Source: GCA-020345945 sp964596985 (lineage in GTDB: Archaea; Thermoproteota; Bathyarchaeia; RBG-16-48-13; GCA-020345945). From it: 13,019 bases of DNA. The translations under genes were made by a program, and so were the position numbers. Below the pieces are notes generated by a model, which was given only the letters and a program-made list of their open reading frames with translations, ran no database searches and was not told where the DNA came from. Below, one piece after another: positions 1-8,300 of the stretch; positions within the stretch are counted from its first letter, which is position 1; each line of letters begins with the position of its first letter. Location of the stretch: NCBI GenBank assembly GCA_964596985.1, contig CAZQWG010000014.1:1-13019 (forward strand). The letters are read 5' to 3'.

Positions 1-2018
1 CCCAGTGCCTTGATGGCTGCCGTCATTGGGTCGCTGTAGAAAATCGGATCAACTCTTTCTACAATGTCCGCCGATACATCCAGGAAGTTACGTTTATTCT
101 CAATCGGTATTAGGGTGCGACGAGCTCCGTTGTCCATAGCTACTTGGAGCGGTTCAGCAAGGGAACGAACTGGCTTAATATTCCCCTGGATACTGAGATC
201 GCCGAGAATCAACAGACCGGGCAATACCGCATGTTTCTTGATTGCGGAATAGATAGCCACTACCAAGGTAACACCAGCATCGCAGGAAATATGGTTGACC
301 AATAGATCGATAGCTTCAACATGGAAATCCGTTGTGTCGAACATTTGCGCAATGCCCATGTTGACTTTGTGGCCCTGGATATAGGCAAATGCTCGTTGAA
401 TCGACTCTTTCATCACACTATCTATGCCACCCGATATCCTAAGTTTACCTGTGCCTGGTGAACAACCAACTTCGATCCGGTAGAGTCCTACTTTTCCCTG
501 ATCATCCACCGATGCAACGTAGGCCGAGCCTGGTGCAAGAGGATCTGTGGAAATAAGATTTCGCCCTCCTTCCTCAGGAACTCCCACGTAGAATTCATCG
601 CGAGTTTCACTGTCGATATAGGAGAATGAGGTTTGGTGGTATTCGAAAGAACCCATCTTTTTCAATTGCTCCTTTACCCGACGACGGCCCTCAAGGGCCA
701 GCTCTACTAACTCAACCATTTCCTCTTTCGAAGCCTCACCGTGGGGATAGATCAATTTGACCAGACCCGCTACGGTTTTACGTACCGCTTTAACGTCACG
801 GGCGTTTAGATGTGATCCTAGTGAAAAGTGGTGATCAATTATCTCTGCGAAGTTATGATGGCGTAGCTCTCGAAGTGCCTCGGCCAAGTAGTCCACAACG
901 AGCCCGTAATGGTCAGTGAAGAATTCGACGCGCATCTTCGGAACTTCCCAGCCAGGCAGGTAGAAATGAATGCGATCGAGGAAAGCCATGTCCTCTCGAA
1001 TCACATCCGGCATAGGTGTGAAGAGGTGAGAGGAACGGACCATAACCTCCACAGGCTGGTTTGTGTTCCCAAAAAGCACGGTGGAAGCCTTCCCGGAAAA
1101 CGCCTCTTTCCCCCTGGCAAATGTACCAGATTCACAATAGGTTTTGAGTGTAGTGACAACCTCCTTAGGCATCTTCTGAAGATCGGCTACTTCGTCAAAG
1201 GCTACAGTGTCCCACAAGCCCACGAGGCCTATCCTCCCGGTAGCCATGTTGTAAAAAAGGTTGGCAACAGTAGTTGGGCCCGTTAAGAGGATAGCATAGG
1301 GTGATATCTCTTGGTAAGCGTAAGTTTTTCCTGTTCCACGAGGGCCAAGTTCCACCAGGTTGTAGTTCTGTTCACAGAGTGGAATCAGTCGGATAAGAAA
1401 AAGAAGCTTGAGGCGTCGGTCAAAATAGGATGGCTCCAAACCTATACCACGGGTGAGAAAGTCAATCCACTCGTCTGTAGTGAACTCTTGCCGACAGAGG
1501 TTATATTCTTCAAGGTCAAACACCCCCAATTGTATTGGTTTCGTATCAACGATCCAAAAAGGACTTCGCCTACCACGGGTTTCCTCCATAAGTTGATGCT
1601 GAATATCCACTTGTGCCCAGATACCGCCCATAAGGAGCCGGTCATATTCACGGACGAAACGTTCAGGAATGTGTACATACTTGTGTCCGAAGTTTACGAG
1701 CTCAGCCCAATATTTATCGTCATCAGAAAGATAGCGAACCTTTACCTTGTCGATGAGAGAATGCTTGCCTTTTTCTCGGACTAAGGACTGCACCTTGTTG
1801 GCCTCATCCGGACGGACAAAGTTCTCGGCCAGCATGGAGTTGACGACCTTCAGACCTGCCTCAATTGCAACGGGATCATTTGTAGCACAATACTTACCCA
1901 GTAGGTATTCCAAGACGAAGATCGGGATATTGGCACCAACTTTCACTTTCCTGACCAGGTCCTTGCGTACCACCTTACCAGCAAATACTGATGTTACTTT
2001 TCGGTCAAGCTCAAGCAT
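1..2018 (-). CDS. brxL: BrxL, AAA+ ATPase with Lon-like C-terminal domain (3' end cut off by window edge)
   Basis: Last gene of the BREX operon. The reading frame is open from an ATG at 2018 to the left edge: 672 codons with no stop, so only a few C-terminal residues are probably missing. What is seen: a Walker A motif GPRGTGKT at residues 225-232, a Walker B VAFDE ending at D275/E276, then GNTNQP further on, as in AAA+ proteins. The last ~150 residues align by eye with the Lon protease fold (LGDLSIQGNIKPV, then IPIENKRNFLDV). At the positions of the Lon Ser-Lys dyad this protein has D580 (in SCDAGVTL) and A621 (in VRSLAEP), so peptidase activity is unlikely. Family knowledge: BrxL is a ring-forming DNA-binding ATPase required for phage restriction in type 1 BREX. 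The start is supported by GAGGAA 6 nt upstream; it lies 17 nt after pglZ. Cytoplasmic; no signal peptide or membrane segment. Confidence 0.95.
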   Translation of the reverse strand, partial: MLELDRKVTSVFAGKVVRKDLVRKVKVGANIPIFVLEYLLGKYCATNDPVAIEAGLKVVNSMLAENFVRPDEANKVQSLVREKGKHSLIDKVKVRYLSDDDKYWAELVNFGHKYVHIPERFVREYDRLLMGGIWAQVDIQHQLMEETRGRRSPFWIVDTKPIQLGVFDLEEYNLCRQEFTTDEWIDFLTRGIGLEPSYFDRRLKLLFLIRLIPLCEQNYNLVELGPRGTGKTYAYQEISPYAILLTGPTTVANLFYNMATGRIGLVGLWDTVAFDEVADLQKMPKEVVTTLKTYCESGTFARGKEAFSGKASTVLFGNTNQPVEVMVRSSHLFTPMPDVIREDMAFLDRIHFYLPGWEVPKMRVEFFTDHYGLVVDYLAEALRELRHHNFAEIIDHHFSLGSHLNARDVKAVRKTVAGLVKLIYPHGEASKEEMVELVELALEGRRRVKEQLKKMGSFEYHQTSFSYIDSETRDEFYVGVPEEGGRNLISTDPLAPGSAYVASVDDQGKVGLYRIEVGCSPGTGKLRISGGIDSVMKESIQRAFAYIQGHKVNMGIAQMFDTTDFHVEAIDLLVNHISCDAGVTLVVAIYSAIKKHAVLPGLLILGDLSIQGNIKPVRSLAEPLQVAMDNGARRTLIPIENKRNFLDVSADIVERVDPIFYSDPMTAAIKAL

Positions 2019-2024
2019 CAGTGA

Positions 2025-2030
2025 TTCCTC
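2025..2030 (-). promoter_or_regulatory. Ribosome binding site of brxL
   Basis: GAGGAA reads on the minus strand 6 nt before the ATG at 2018. It lies in the 17-nt gap after the pglZ stop, the longest gap in the operon, and it fixes the brxL start. It is the best-placed Shine-Dalgarno sequence in the window together with that of the nuclease-like gene. Confidence 0.7.
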
Positions 2031-2035
2031 TTCTT

Positions 2036-4624
2036 CTAAATAGCTATAGCCACCTCAATTTGCTCAAGCCGAGCTAGCTCAGTACCGCTTACGGCATCTA
2101 ATAGGTGAATTGTCACCGTCTTTTGCGTAGGCTCTTTTGCTATCATTAGAGTTACGGTGTTAGGCTCTATTGACTTGGGATCTTCCTCTTCCAGTCTGAG
2201 CTGTACGTCTCCAGTTGCTTCTTCGAATCCGTAGGAGGCACTGACAGGAGTTGAGATGCAGTCTCTCTTTTCCCTTATTTCTATCCGCACTCTCGGAGGT
2301 GCTAACTCAAACAAACTGGTAGCAGAACCTTTGACCTGCACCGAGAAGAACCGTGTACTGATCTTTTGGCTGCCTGGAGCCAAAATCCAAGCTACTTCAC
2401 TGGGGAAACCAAGGACCTCCTTCTTCTTGGGCGTCAGGGTAGCCACTGGGATTGCCAACTCCTGTAGAGACAATCCGCCATGGAAATAAGCCTTCGCACC
2501 ACCTTTCACTTTGAAGCAGGCAAAGTTCCAGGGCACGGCAATTTCAAGTTCCCCACCGAGGCCGAAGTCAGACAGTTGCTCACGGATATAGGACACGTCG
2601 GCTGTTCCCCCATGGCCGATCCACACCCGCCGATGAAGATCTGCTGTTTCGCCTCCAGGGGCATCGATTTTCATATCGCTACTAAGTTCGCCTCCGAACA
2701 GGTAACCATGATCCGCGGTGAAGACAATGGTCTTAACGTCTAGTTTAGTAAGTATCTGGAAAGCGCGCCGCAGATTACGCAAAACGTTATCCATTGCCTG
2801 GCGAGCTATCAGAACATTGTCTCCTTCGCACAATGCATCGATTTCCTGAGAGGTAACGAGAATCAGTTCCGAATCGTGGATGCCCTCTCTCACTTCGCTC
2901 TTTGGACTGGGCAACAAATCATCGAGTCTTACATCGAAAACTGCCACACCTGCGTTAGCCTTAAGGAATTTCACACGGTCCCTCGGACCCCGGATTACGA
3001 CACCGCTGACCTCCAAAGCCAGCTTGCCATCACCTGTAGTAACTACTTTGGATGATTCCTCAGTTCCTGGAAGCAATGCTGCCATACCAATCTCAGTGAC
3101 GGTGGGGATAGTCGCGAGAGCAGATTGAATCTCTGCTGTAAATTCCTGAGCAAGGTTTTGGACCAGTTCGCGGGACATCTCGAACCGCAGGGCATCCACC
3201 CAAACATAGGCCGTTTTACCCTCCGAGAGGGCCGGTTTCACCTTTCTATGAAAGATTTCGGTCTGGTGTAGAATGTCAGGCATCCTGAACCTAGCTTCCC
3301 GGTATCGCTGCAGGAAATTCTCGGCCAATTTTGAGCCAACCTCCATGTATCTGTTCCTGGCTTTGCCGATAAGCTGCTCCAGATTCCGATCCCTCTCGCC
3401 AATGTCGAAGTCGAAATTATAGCAACGCCGCTCCATATGGCGGTGATAGGTATCCAGCAAGCACCAAGGTCGTTCGGACTCAGTATATGAAGTGAAAAAA
3501 GTCATTACATCACCAGAAGCAGATTTCATTGCTTCCGCGACTCGATCAGCTTCGATAAGGACCTGGCCAGATACCGCGATGAGTGCCCATCGAGCCTGTA
3601 CATCCGGCAGATATTCCGACCAAAAGCTCGACTGTCGGGATCGGGCGATTTCAACCAACTTTTCAGTTGCTTCCTCCAAAAGCGCAGTTTCTACATTTCG
3701 CTGAAGAATCCTTTCTATCTCCAGGAAAGTCTCCACTTCAATGATCTGGTCATTGGTGAAATTGATACCTGTTAGACCAAGCTCCTTCTCAACATGGTTG
3801 GCATGAGCTACATAGCTTTCGCGTAGGTCACGTCGCAGTCGCCAAGTCTTCGCCAGGGTTGTACATGCCTCGCGCGTAGTAGGCTCTGTAGCGGTTCTAA
3901 CTGTGCTCAACGTTGCAGGGATTCCTCCGCGCAGGTTCGTTACAAAGTCCGTGGTTAGAACATGTCGGGCAAAACAGACCCGATGATCGTTTGGAGTCCC
4001 ATAGTCAGGCATCTCGGTTCCCAAGGAAGTACTTAGAAGCATAGACACCTCTTCAGCTGCGCCTTTGTTTATAATATCGGTGTCGTATCGTTCACTGGAC
4101 AAAAATTCAAGGGTTATCTCCTGAGGATTACCAGTCCCAAAGATGACTGAGACCACACCCTTACCGATGTCTTTACCTTTATCTGCGAGCTCGTCGAGTT
4201 CGAATAGCGTGAGCTTGCCCTCTTCAACTTGTTTTTCGATGGAAGCGGTGATCTCTTCCCCAAGAATAGGTTTAAGAGCGTTACGGGCGATAAGGGACAA
4301 GCGTGTATTCCGGGTCGGGGGCTGCTGGCCAGGTTTCATGGTTACCCCAGCAGCTTCCACCTCAGCCAGGGCGCTGTGTGTTTCCGATGGATCCATGGGC
4401 ACATATATGACCAGTCTCGGAGGGTCAAAACCGCCCATAAGCGGTTCGATCTCGTGGCGAAGAGCAAAGAAACTACCTTCATAGCAGACCAAAGTGGTGT
4501 CGGGGATTTCAAGTTTCCAGACCACATCAGCGTAGTGGCACTCGAGATCAAACCACACCACCAGTCCATAAGTATCCACCTGCTTTACAAGCATGTTTTT
4601 CAGATAGCTAGTTATTATTCCCAC
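2036..4624 (-). CDS. pglZ: PglZ, BREX alkaline-phosphatase-superfamily protein
   Basis: Complete gene of 862 residues beginning with GTG at 4624. The N-terminus (YLKNMLVKQVDTYGLVVWFD) is typical of type 1 PglZ, which supports this start over the internal ATG 30 nt further in. The PglZ domain occupies roughly residues 465-745. Visible metal-site-like motifs are VDALRFEM with D477, GMAALLPG near residue 511, TADHGY with D638/H639, and H664 and H671 in DLHRR and WIGHGG, the layout of alkaline-phosphatase-superfamily enzymes. No residue of this set looks lost. The first ~450 residues are helical and the last ~120 look like a beta-rich C-terminal domain. Family knowledge: PglZ is essential for BREX activity, and its reported biochemistry is phosphatase- or nuclease-like; the in vivo substrate is not settled. 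It starts 6 nt after the HEPN stop and ends 17 nt before brxL. The upstream RBS is weak (AAGGG about 11 nt before GTG), so translation may depend on coupling to the preceding gene. Confidence 0.95.
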   Translation of the reverse strand: MGIITSYLKNMLVKQVDTYGLVVWFDLECHYADVVWKLEIPDTTLVCYEGSFFALRHEIEPLMGGFDPPRLVIYVPMDPSETHSALAEVEAAGVTMKPGQQPPTRNTRLSLIARNALKPILGEEITASIEKQVEEGKLTLFELDELADKGKDIGKGVVSVIFGTGNPQEITLEFLSSERYDTDIINKGAAEEVSMLLSTSLGTEMPDYGTPNDHRVCFARHVLTTDFVTNLRGGIPATLSTVRTATEPTTREACTTLAKTWRLRRDLRESYVAHANHVEKELGLTGINFTNDQIIEVETFLEIERILQRNVETALLEEATEKLVEIARSRQSSFWSEYLPDVQARWALIAVSGQVLIEADRVAEAMKSASGDVMTFFTSYTESERPWCLLDTYHRHMERRCYNFDFDIGERDRNLEQLIGKARNRYMEVGSKLAENFLQRYREARFRMPDILHQTEIFHRKVKPALSEGKTAYVWVDALRFEMSRELVQNLAQEFTAEIQSALATIPTVTEIGMAALLPGTEESSKVVTTGDGKLALEVSGVVIRGPRDRVKFLKANAGVAVFDVRLDDLLPSPKSEVREGIHDSELILVTSQEIDALCEGDNVLIARQAMDNVLRNLRRAFQILTKLDVKTIVFTADHGYLFGGELSSDMKIDAPGGETADLHRRVWIGHGGTADVSYIREQLSDFGLGGELEIAVPWNFACFKVKGGAKAYFHGGLSLQELAIPVATLTPKKKEVLGFPSEVAWILAPGSQKISTRFFSVQVKGSATSLFELAPPRVRIEIREKRDCISTPVSASYGFEEATGDVQLRLEEEDPKSIEPNTVTLMIAKEPTQKTVTIHLLDAVSGTELARLEQIEVAIAI

Positions 4625-4630
4625 TGAGGT

Positions 4631-5019
4631 CTACCCTTTTTCTAGAAGTTCCTGAATCTTATCCACGAACATCTTTGCCTTGGAGATCCAAGGGTGAACA
4701 ATGCGTTCCTCTATTCGCACGAAATCCTCATAGTCACTCTCCTGATGAGTTTCGAACAGATCGTTGTAGAGCGTGGCAAATTCCTTGGAAATTACCCCGG
4801 TTTTCACGAAGTGTCTATTGAAAAGACCGCGCACGCCTGTTTGGAGGATGAAAGATTATGTCGGGCGAGAAGTGCTGTCACGGCGTAAAAACATGCGTAG
4901 TAGAGCCGGTTGACACAGGTATTCCAGTGTCCTGTGTTTGCCATGATCTCAGCTTCCTCAAGGCTCTTCCTTGCCCGATTCATCCGGTAGCGAGTGAGGT
5001 CTTCTCGTCCCGAGGTCAT
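4631..5019 (-). pseudogene. HEPN-domain protein (UPF0332-like), frameshifted
   Basis: Partner of the upstream nucleotidyltransferase. The ATG at 5019 overlaps the partner's stop (ATGA). The first frame reads 71 residues, with the HEPN-like helix containing YYACFYAVTALL, and ends at a TGA at 4806-4804. Homology continues in the -1 frame: TGVRGLFNRHFVKTG, then ETHQESDYEDF, to a TAG at 4633-4631. The switch falls at the minus-strand bases TCCAAACAGGCG, near 4838-4850. One inserted base would restore a protein of about 129 residues. Related proteins usually read KTHSGVR here, so a 7-base deletion removing His-Ser as well is equally consistent. No canonical X-XXY-YYZ slippery heptamer is seen. The C-terminal part could start at a GTG at 4834, but it has no good RBS. 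An R-x5-H string (RGLFNRH) lies just after the shift; whether it equals the HEPN RNase motif is unclear. HEPN proteins of this kind are typically RNase toxins or partners of MNT antitoxins. The gene is either inactivated, split, or affected by a sequencing error. Confidence 0.85.
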
Positions 5020-5330
5020 AGAGGTACTCCTTCTTTTTCGACATGAGTATGAAACGGTGTAGCTCTATGTCGCGGGCTATTCCAATCATCACGGCTGCGT
5101 ATTATGGAGCTGAGCACTTCCCCATAGTCCCACTCAAGCTCGTAAAGCCGGTGACGAATAACCATAGCCCGTTTATGGTCCACCGGTCCATTGAGCAGTA
5201 TAGGAAAATCCCAATCGGAATCGGGTACCGCATCCTCCCGGGATCGAGAGCCATAGAGGATGATCTCTGCATCCGGCTCAAGCTCGCGAATGGCTTTCTT
5301 GACCTGTTCGAGTAATTTATCTCGTTTCAT
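5016..5330 (-). CDS. MNT-type nucleotidyltransferase (antitoxin-like partner of HEPN)
   Basis: A small, complete protein of 104 residues. It has the minimal nucleotidyltransferase signature: YGSRSRE with G27/S28, followed by SDWDF with D39 and D41, the pol-beta-fold pattern GS-x(10)-D-x-D. The tail (EWDYGEVLSSII, then TPFHTHVEKEGV) matches what is usual for MNT proteins paired with UPF0332-like HEPN proteins. Family knowledge: MNT enzymes of MNT/HEPN pairs transfer AMP from ATP to the HEPN toxin and thereby silence it. That this one AMPylates its neighbour is inference. Its ATG overlaps the pglX stop as ATGA (5330-5327), and its own stop overlaps the HEPN start in the same way, so both genes should be translationally coupled to pglX. 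All signature residues are present, so the antitoxin-like half appears intact even though the HEPN half is frameshifted. Confidence 0.9.
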   Translation of the reverse strand: MKRDKLLEQVKKAIRELEPDAEIILYGSRSREDAVPDSDWDFPILLNGPVDHKRAMVIRHRLYELEWDYGEVLSSIIRSRDDWNSPRHRATPFHTHVEKEGVPL

Positions 5331-8300
5331 TTCACTATTCCTTTTTGCCTCAATTGCTTGCTAATGGAAGACCATTCGTACTTGCCTGCCAGAAGTTCCT
5401 CCCAGTACTTCTTGGCTTCCTTCCATGGGACCAGTTCCCACAAGGGAGCAATGTTGAGGACAACACCATCGTTGAGATCCGGTTCCAGATGGAAGTCGGC
5501 GACGCGGCGAAGCTTGTCGTGAAAATCGCGAAGTTCCGAGAGAAAACCTTCCTGCTGGTCAAGCTGCTTTTCCAACTGTTTTACTTCCCTGCCAGAGATC
5601 CCAGCATTTACACGCTGAGAACGGATCTGCTCTATGTGACTTTCTTCCAGACGCAATTTCGGCTCCACGTAATTGACCAGGGCCTTGAAGAGGATATCCT
5701 TATCTAGCCGGTGGTAATAGAGCCACAGAGCGTAGTTTTTCTTGGAAGACTGGAGCAGCCAATAAATAGGTGCCTTGCGGCGGCTCTTAGAATAGCGCTT
5801 GACATGCTCCATCCAGAAACCGCCATTGCCGGGCTTGCGAAAGTAATCCCTTAGCTCATTGATGCCTAGGATTTTGCAGGTTCCCTGCTCAATATTCTCG
5901 GCACGATCCTTCCAGAGCACCTCCAGCACCTCTCGCACGCGACGTACAATATCGTCCATGTGATTTGGATCGTCTACAAGAATACCATCCCAGTCCACTT
6001 CAATAGGGTATTCGGAATCTGGAATTATGAGCTGCTTTACTTTACCTTCAGGTGGTAGGTTGTTGGCATCGGGCCTAGCTCGAAGCCATTCCTCACTCAC
6101 TATGCGAGCGCTGGTGGCAGGAGTGCCATTGGGTCCCAAGAGCATGCCAGGTGGGCAGACAGGTAAGGGATCGAAGGGGCCGGGAAGTTTTGGGGCAAGC
6201 GATGAATCTTGAGCGATGCGGATATCCCAACGACCCAAGATAATTCCAACAAGGTATTGGAATAGACTAATTAATAAACCAATATCTGTTGTGCTATTCT
6301 TAATTCCCTCACTAAGACCCTTAATAGTGTCTTTTGGTCTTGGAGATTCTGTCCATCCTGCATTCTCAATTTCTTCCACCAGATCAAGTCCAAGTTCTTC
6401 AATTAAGAAACACCTAATGCTTTGATCTATCGTTTGTAATTCTTTTTCATCATCGTTTATAAGGGAAGAGAGGTTTGCTGACAACTCTTTTACACCAGAT
6501 TTTCTAAACGTATCATCGACAAGATTCATTGGAGAAGTAAATTCGAGGCCTGTTTCATCTATTTGCAGCCAACGCCTTTTGACAGAGACTGCCCGATAAC
6601 TCCATTTTTCGATACTTTCCGAATTCTCTAAGAGCGGTTGGGGGAGAGGAACTTTCCGAAGATAATCTGAGCCCTTATGTTGACCACAGAAAATATTCAC
6701 TAGATTCTGACAGAAATGAGAATTAAGATACGCAATTAAGAAAGCTAAGCTTACAAAAGAATCTGATTGGAATGCTCTGCCTTCGTTGCTAAAAATCATT
6801 CCGGCTGGTAAAACATGAACATCAAAGTACTCACCACGTTTCCCACCTGCTATTCCTGCAGAGAAATACATGTCCTCATTAGCAACATACCTGGATGGAT
6901 GATCTCCTAATTCGCTGATAATCTTGTCTTTGATAGCTAATCCATCATTCTCCCACAGGACATATTGAATAAGCTGTAGCCAATATCCTGAAAACGGGCC
7001 CCCGTTGTAGAATGGAATCCAAGTTTGCGTTTGAATGCCTAGGGCAGGAACCTCTGGCCATATCCTTACAAATCTGAAAACATCATTACATTGAAGTCCT
7101 CCACCAACTCTAAATCCTAAGTCACCAATGCTTTTTTGTTTAAAAATCTCTTTGATAGCTTTGTTTGATACCCAGTAGGACATTGAAACAAATGGTATGT
7201 CAAGTAATTCAGACGCTAGCCTGTAATAAACTTGGTGTGAAAGGTTACCCAAGCTGAGGCAACTAATCATCATCTGAAGTCGTGAAGTCTTTTCTGTCTG
7301 GCGCTCCTGACGCAGGTCGATAAATACTGTAGGGATGTTGTTATATTCTACTTTTAGAGTGAAGCAAGAAGTCATCACATCTGCTTCATCCAGAACTCCT
7401 GTACCGAGGTCTACATAACAATCTAGAGTTCTCTCATTAATAGTGTCCACACGAAAATCCTCGTATGAGCTTTTCTGAAAAATTGTGCGGTCGACAATAG
7501 CTCCAAGAAAACCATTTACGTTGATGAGTGAAAGTGCTCGTTCAGTGAACCCCCAAGCAAGATTTTTGCTGACTGCATTCCGGTAATTTGTTTTGCCGTT
7601 AATCCTGCAATTCTTTGATGGAAATCCAAACGGCGGATTCATAAGTACCACATCAAACTGTTTCCGACAAAGTTCCACGAAAGCAAACCCTTGGGCTGTG
7701 TCGTCAACAAAGAGTTGACGTAAGAGTCGCTTGCCATTTGCGACATGCCTGGCATAGTCATCGAGCGCTTCTACCACCCGGCTCTCCGCTTCGTTCCAGA
7801 ATTCCTCATCCGTGATTCCGGACACGTCAAAGAGCATCAATTGTTCTGCTCTGGGGCGTTTCTTTTCAGGCCAGAGAGCCAATTGCTCTGCCTTCGGTCT
7901 TGTCAACCATTGTTGCTTGGCTTCGGTGACAGCCTCGCTGATCTCTTCTTCGATCTTGAGAAGTGATCCAGCTTCTCCTGCAAGCCGCATCTTGTCGAAG
8001 GTTACCCGAACCATTTGTCCCAGGACTTTAGGCTGAAGTTCAACTAAGAACTCTTCTAGGAACTCCTGTTCGCCTGGCATAGGTTCGGCACAGACAATAT
8101 TCGATCTAGTGATCATAGGCCGATCGGAGTTCTCCAGTCCTATCTCCTGGTAGAATCGTTGGGCCCGTAGCCAGAGCGCCAAGGCTGCGATCTGTGTAGC
8201 TCTCAGGTCGATGTCAATGCCATGGAGATTATGGCTTAAAATGAGACTAGGGACAGCTTTTTTGAGGTCAGCCAAAGTAAAATAGTCTTTCTTCAGGATC

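Noticed and set aside
909..1784. Plus-strand open frames of 125 and 157 codons opposite brxL
   Set aside because: They are antisense to a conserved AAA+ coding frame, show no recognisable domain and have no convincing RBS; they are shadows of brxL.
2019..2035. Promoter or terminator in the pglZ-brxL gap
   Set aside because: Only 17 nt are available; they hold an RBS but no hairpin with a T-run and no -35/-10 pair.
4143..4627. Two overlapping plus-strand frames (113 and 132 codons) opposite the pglZ start
   Set aside because: They are antisense to the conserved PglZ N-terminus and have low-complexity Ser/Leu-rich or unrecognisable products; shadows.
4838..4850. Programmed -1 frameshift signal in the HEPN gene
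   Set aside because: The local bases TCCAAACAGG do not form an X-XXY-YYZ heptamer, and slipping from AAA to CAA would mispair; a deletion or sequence error is simpler.
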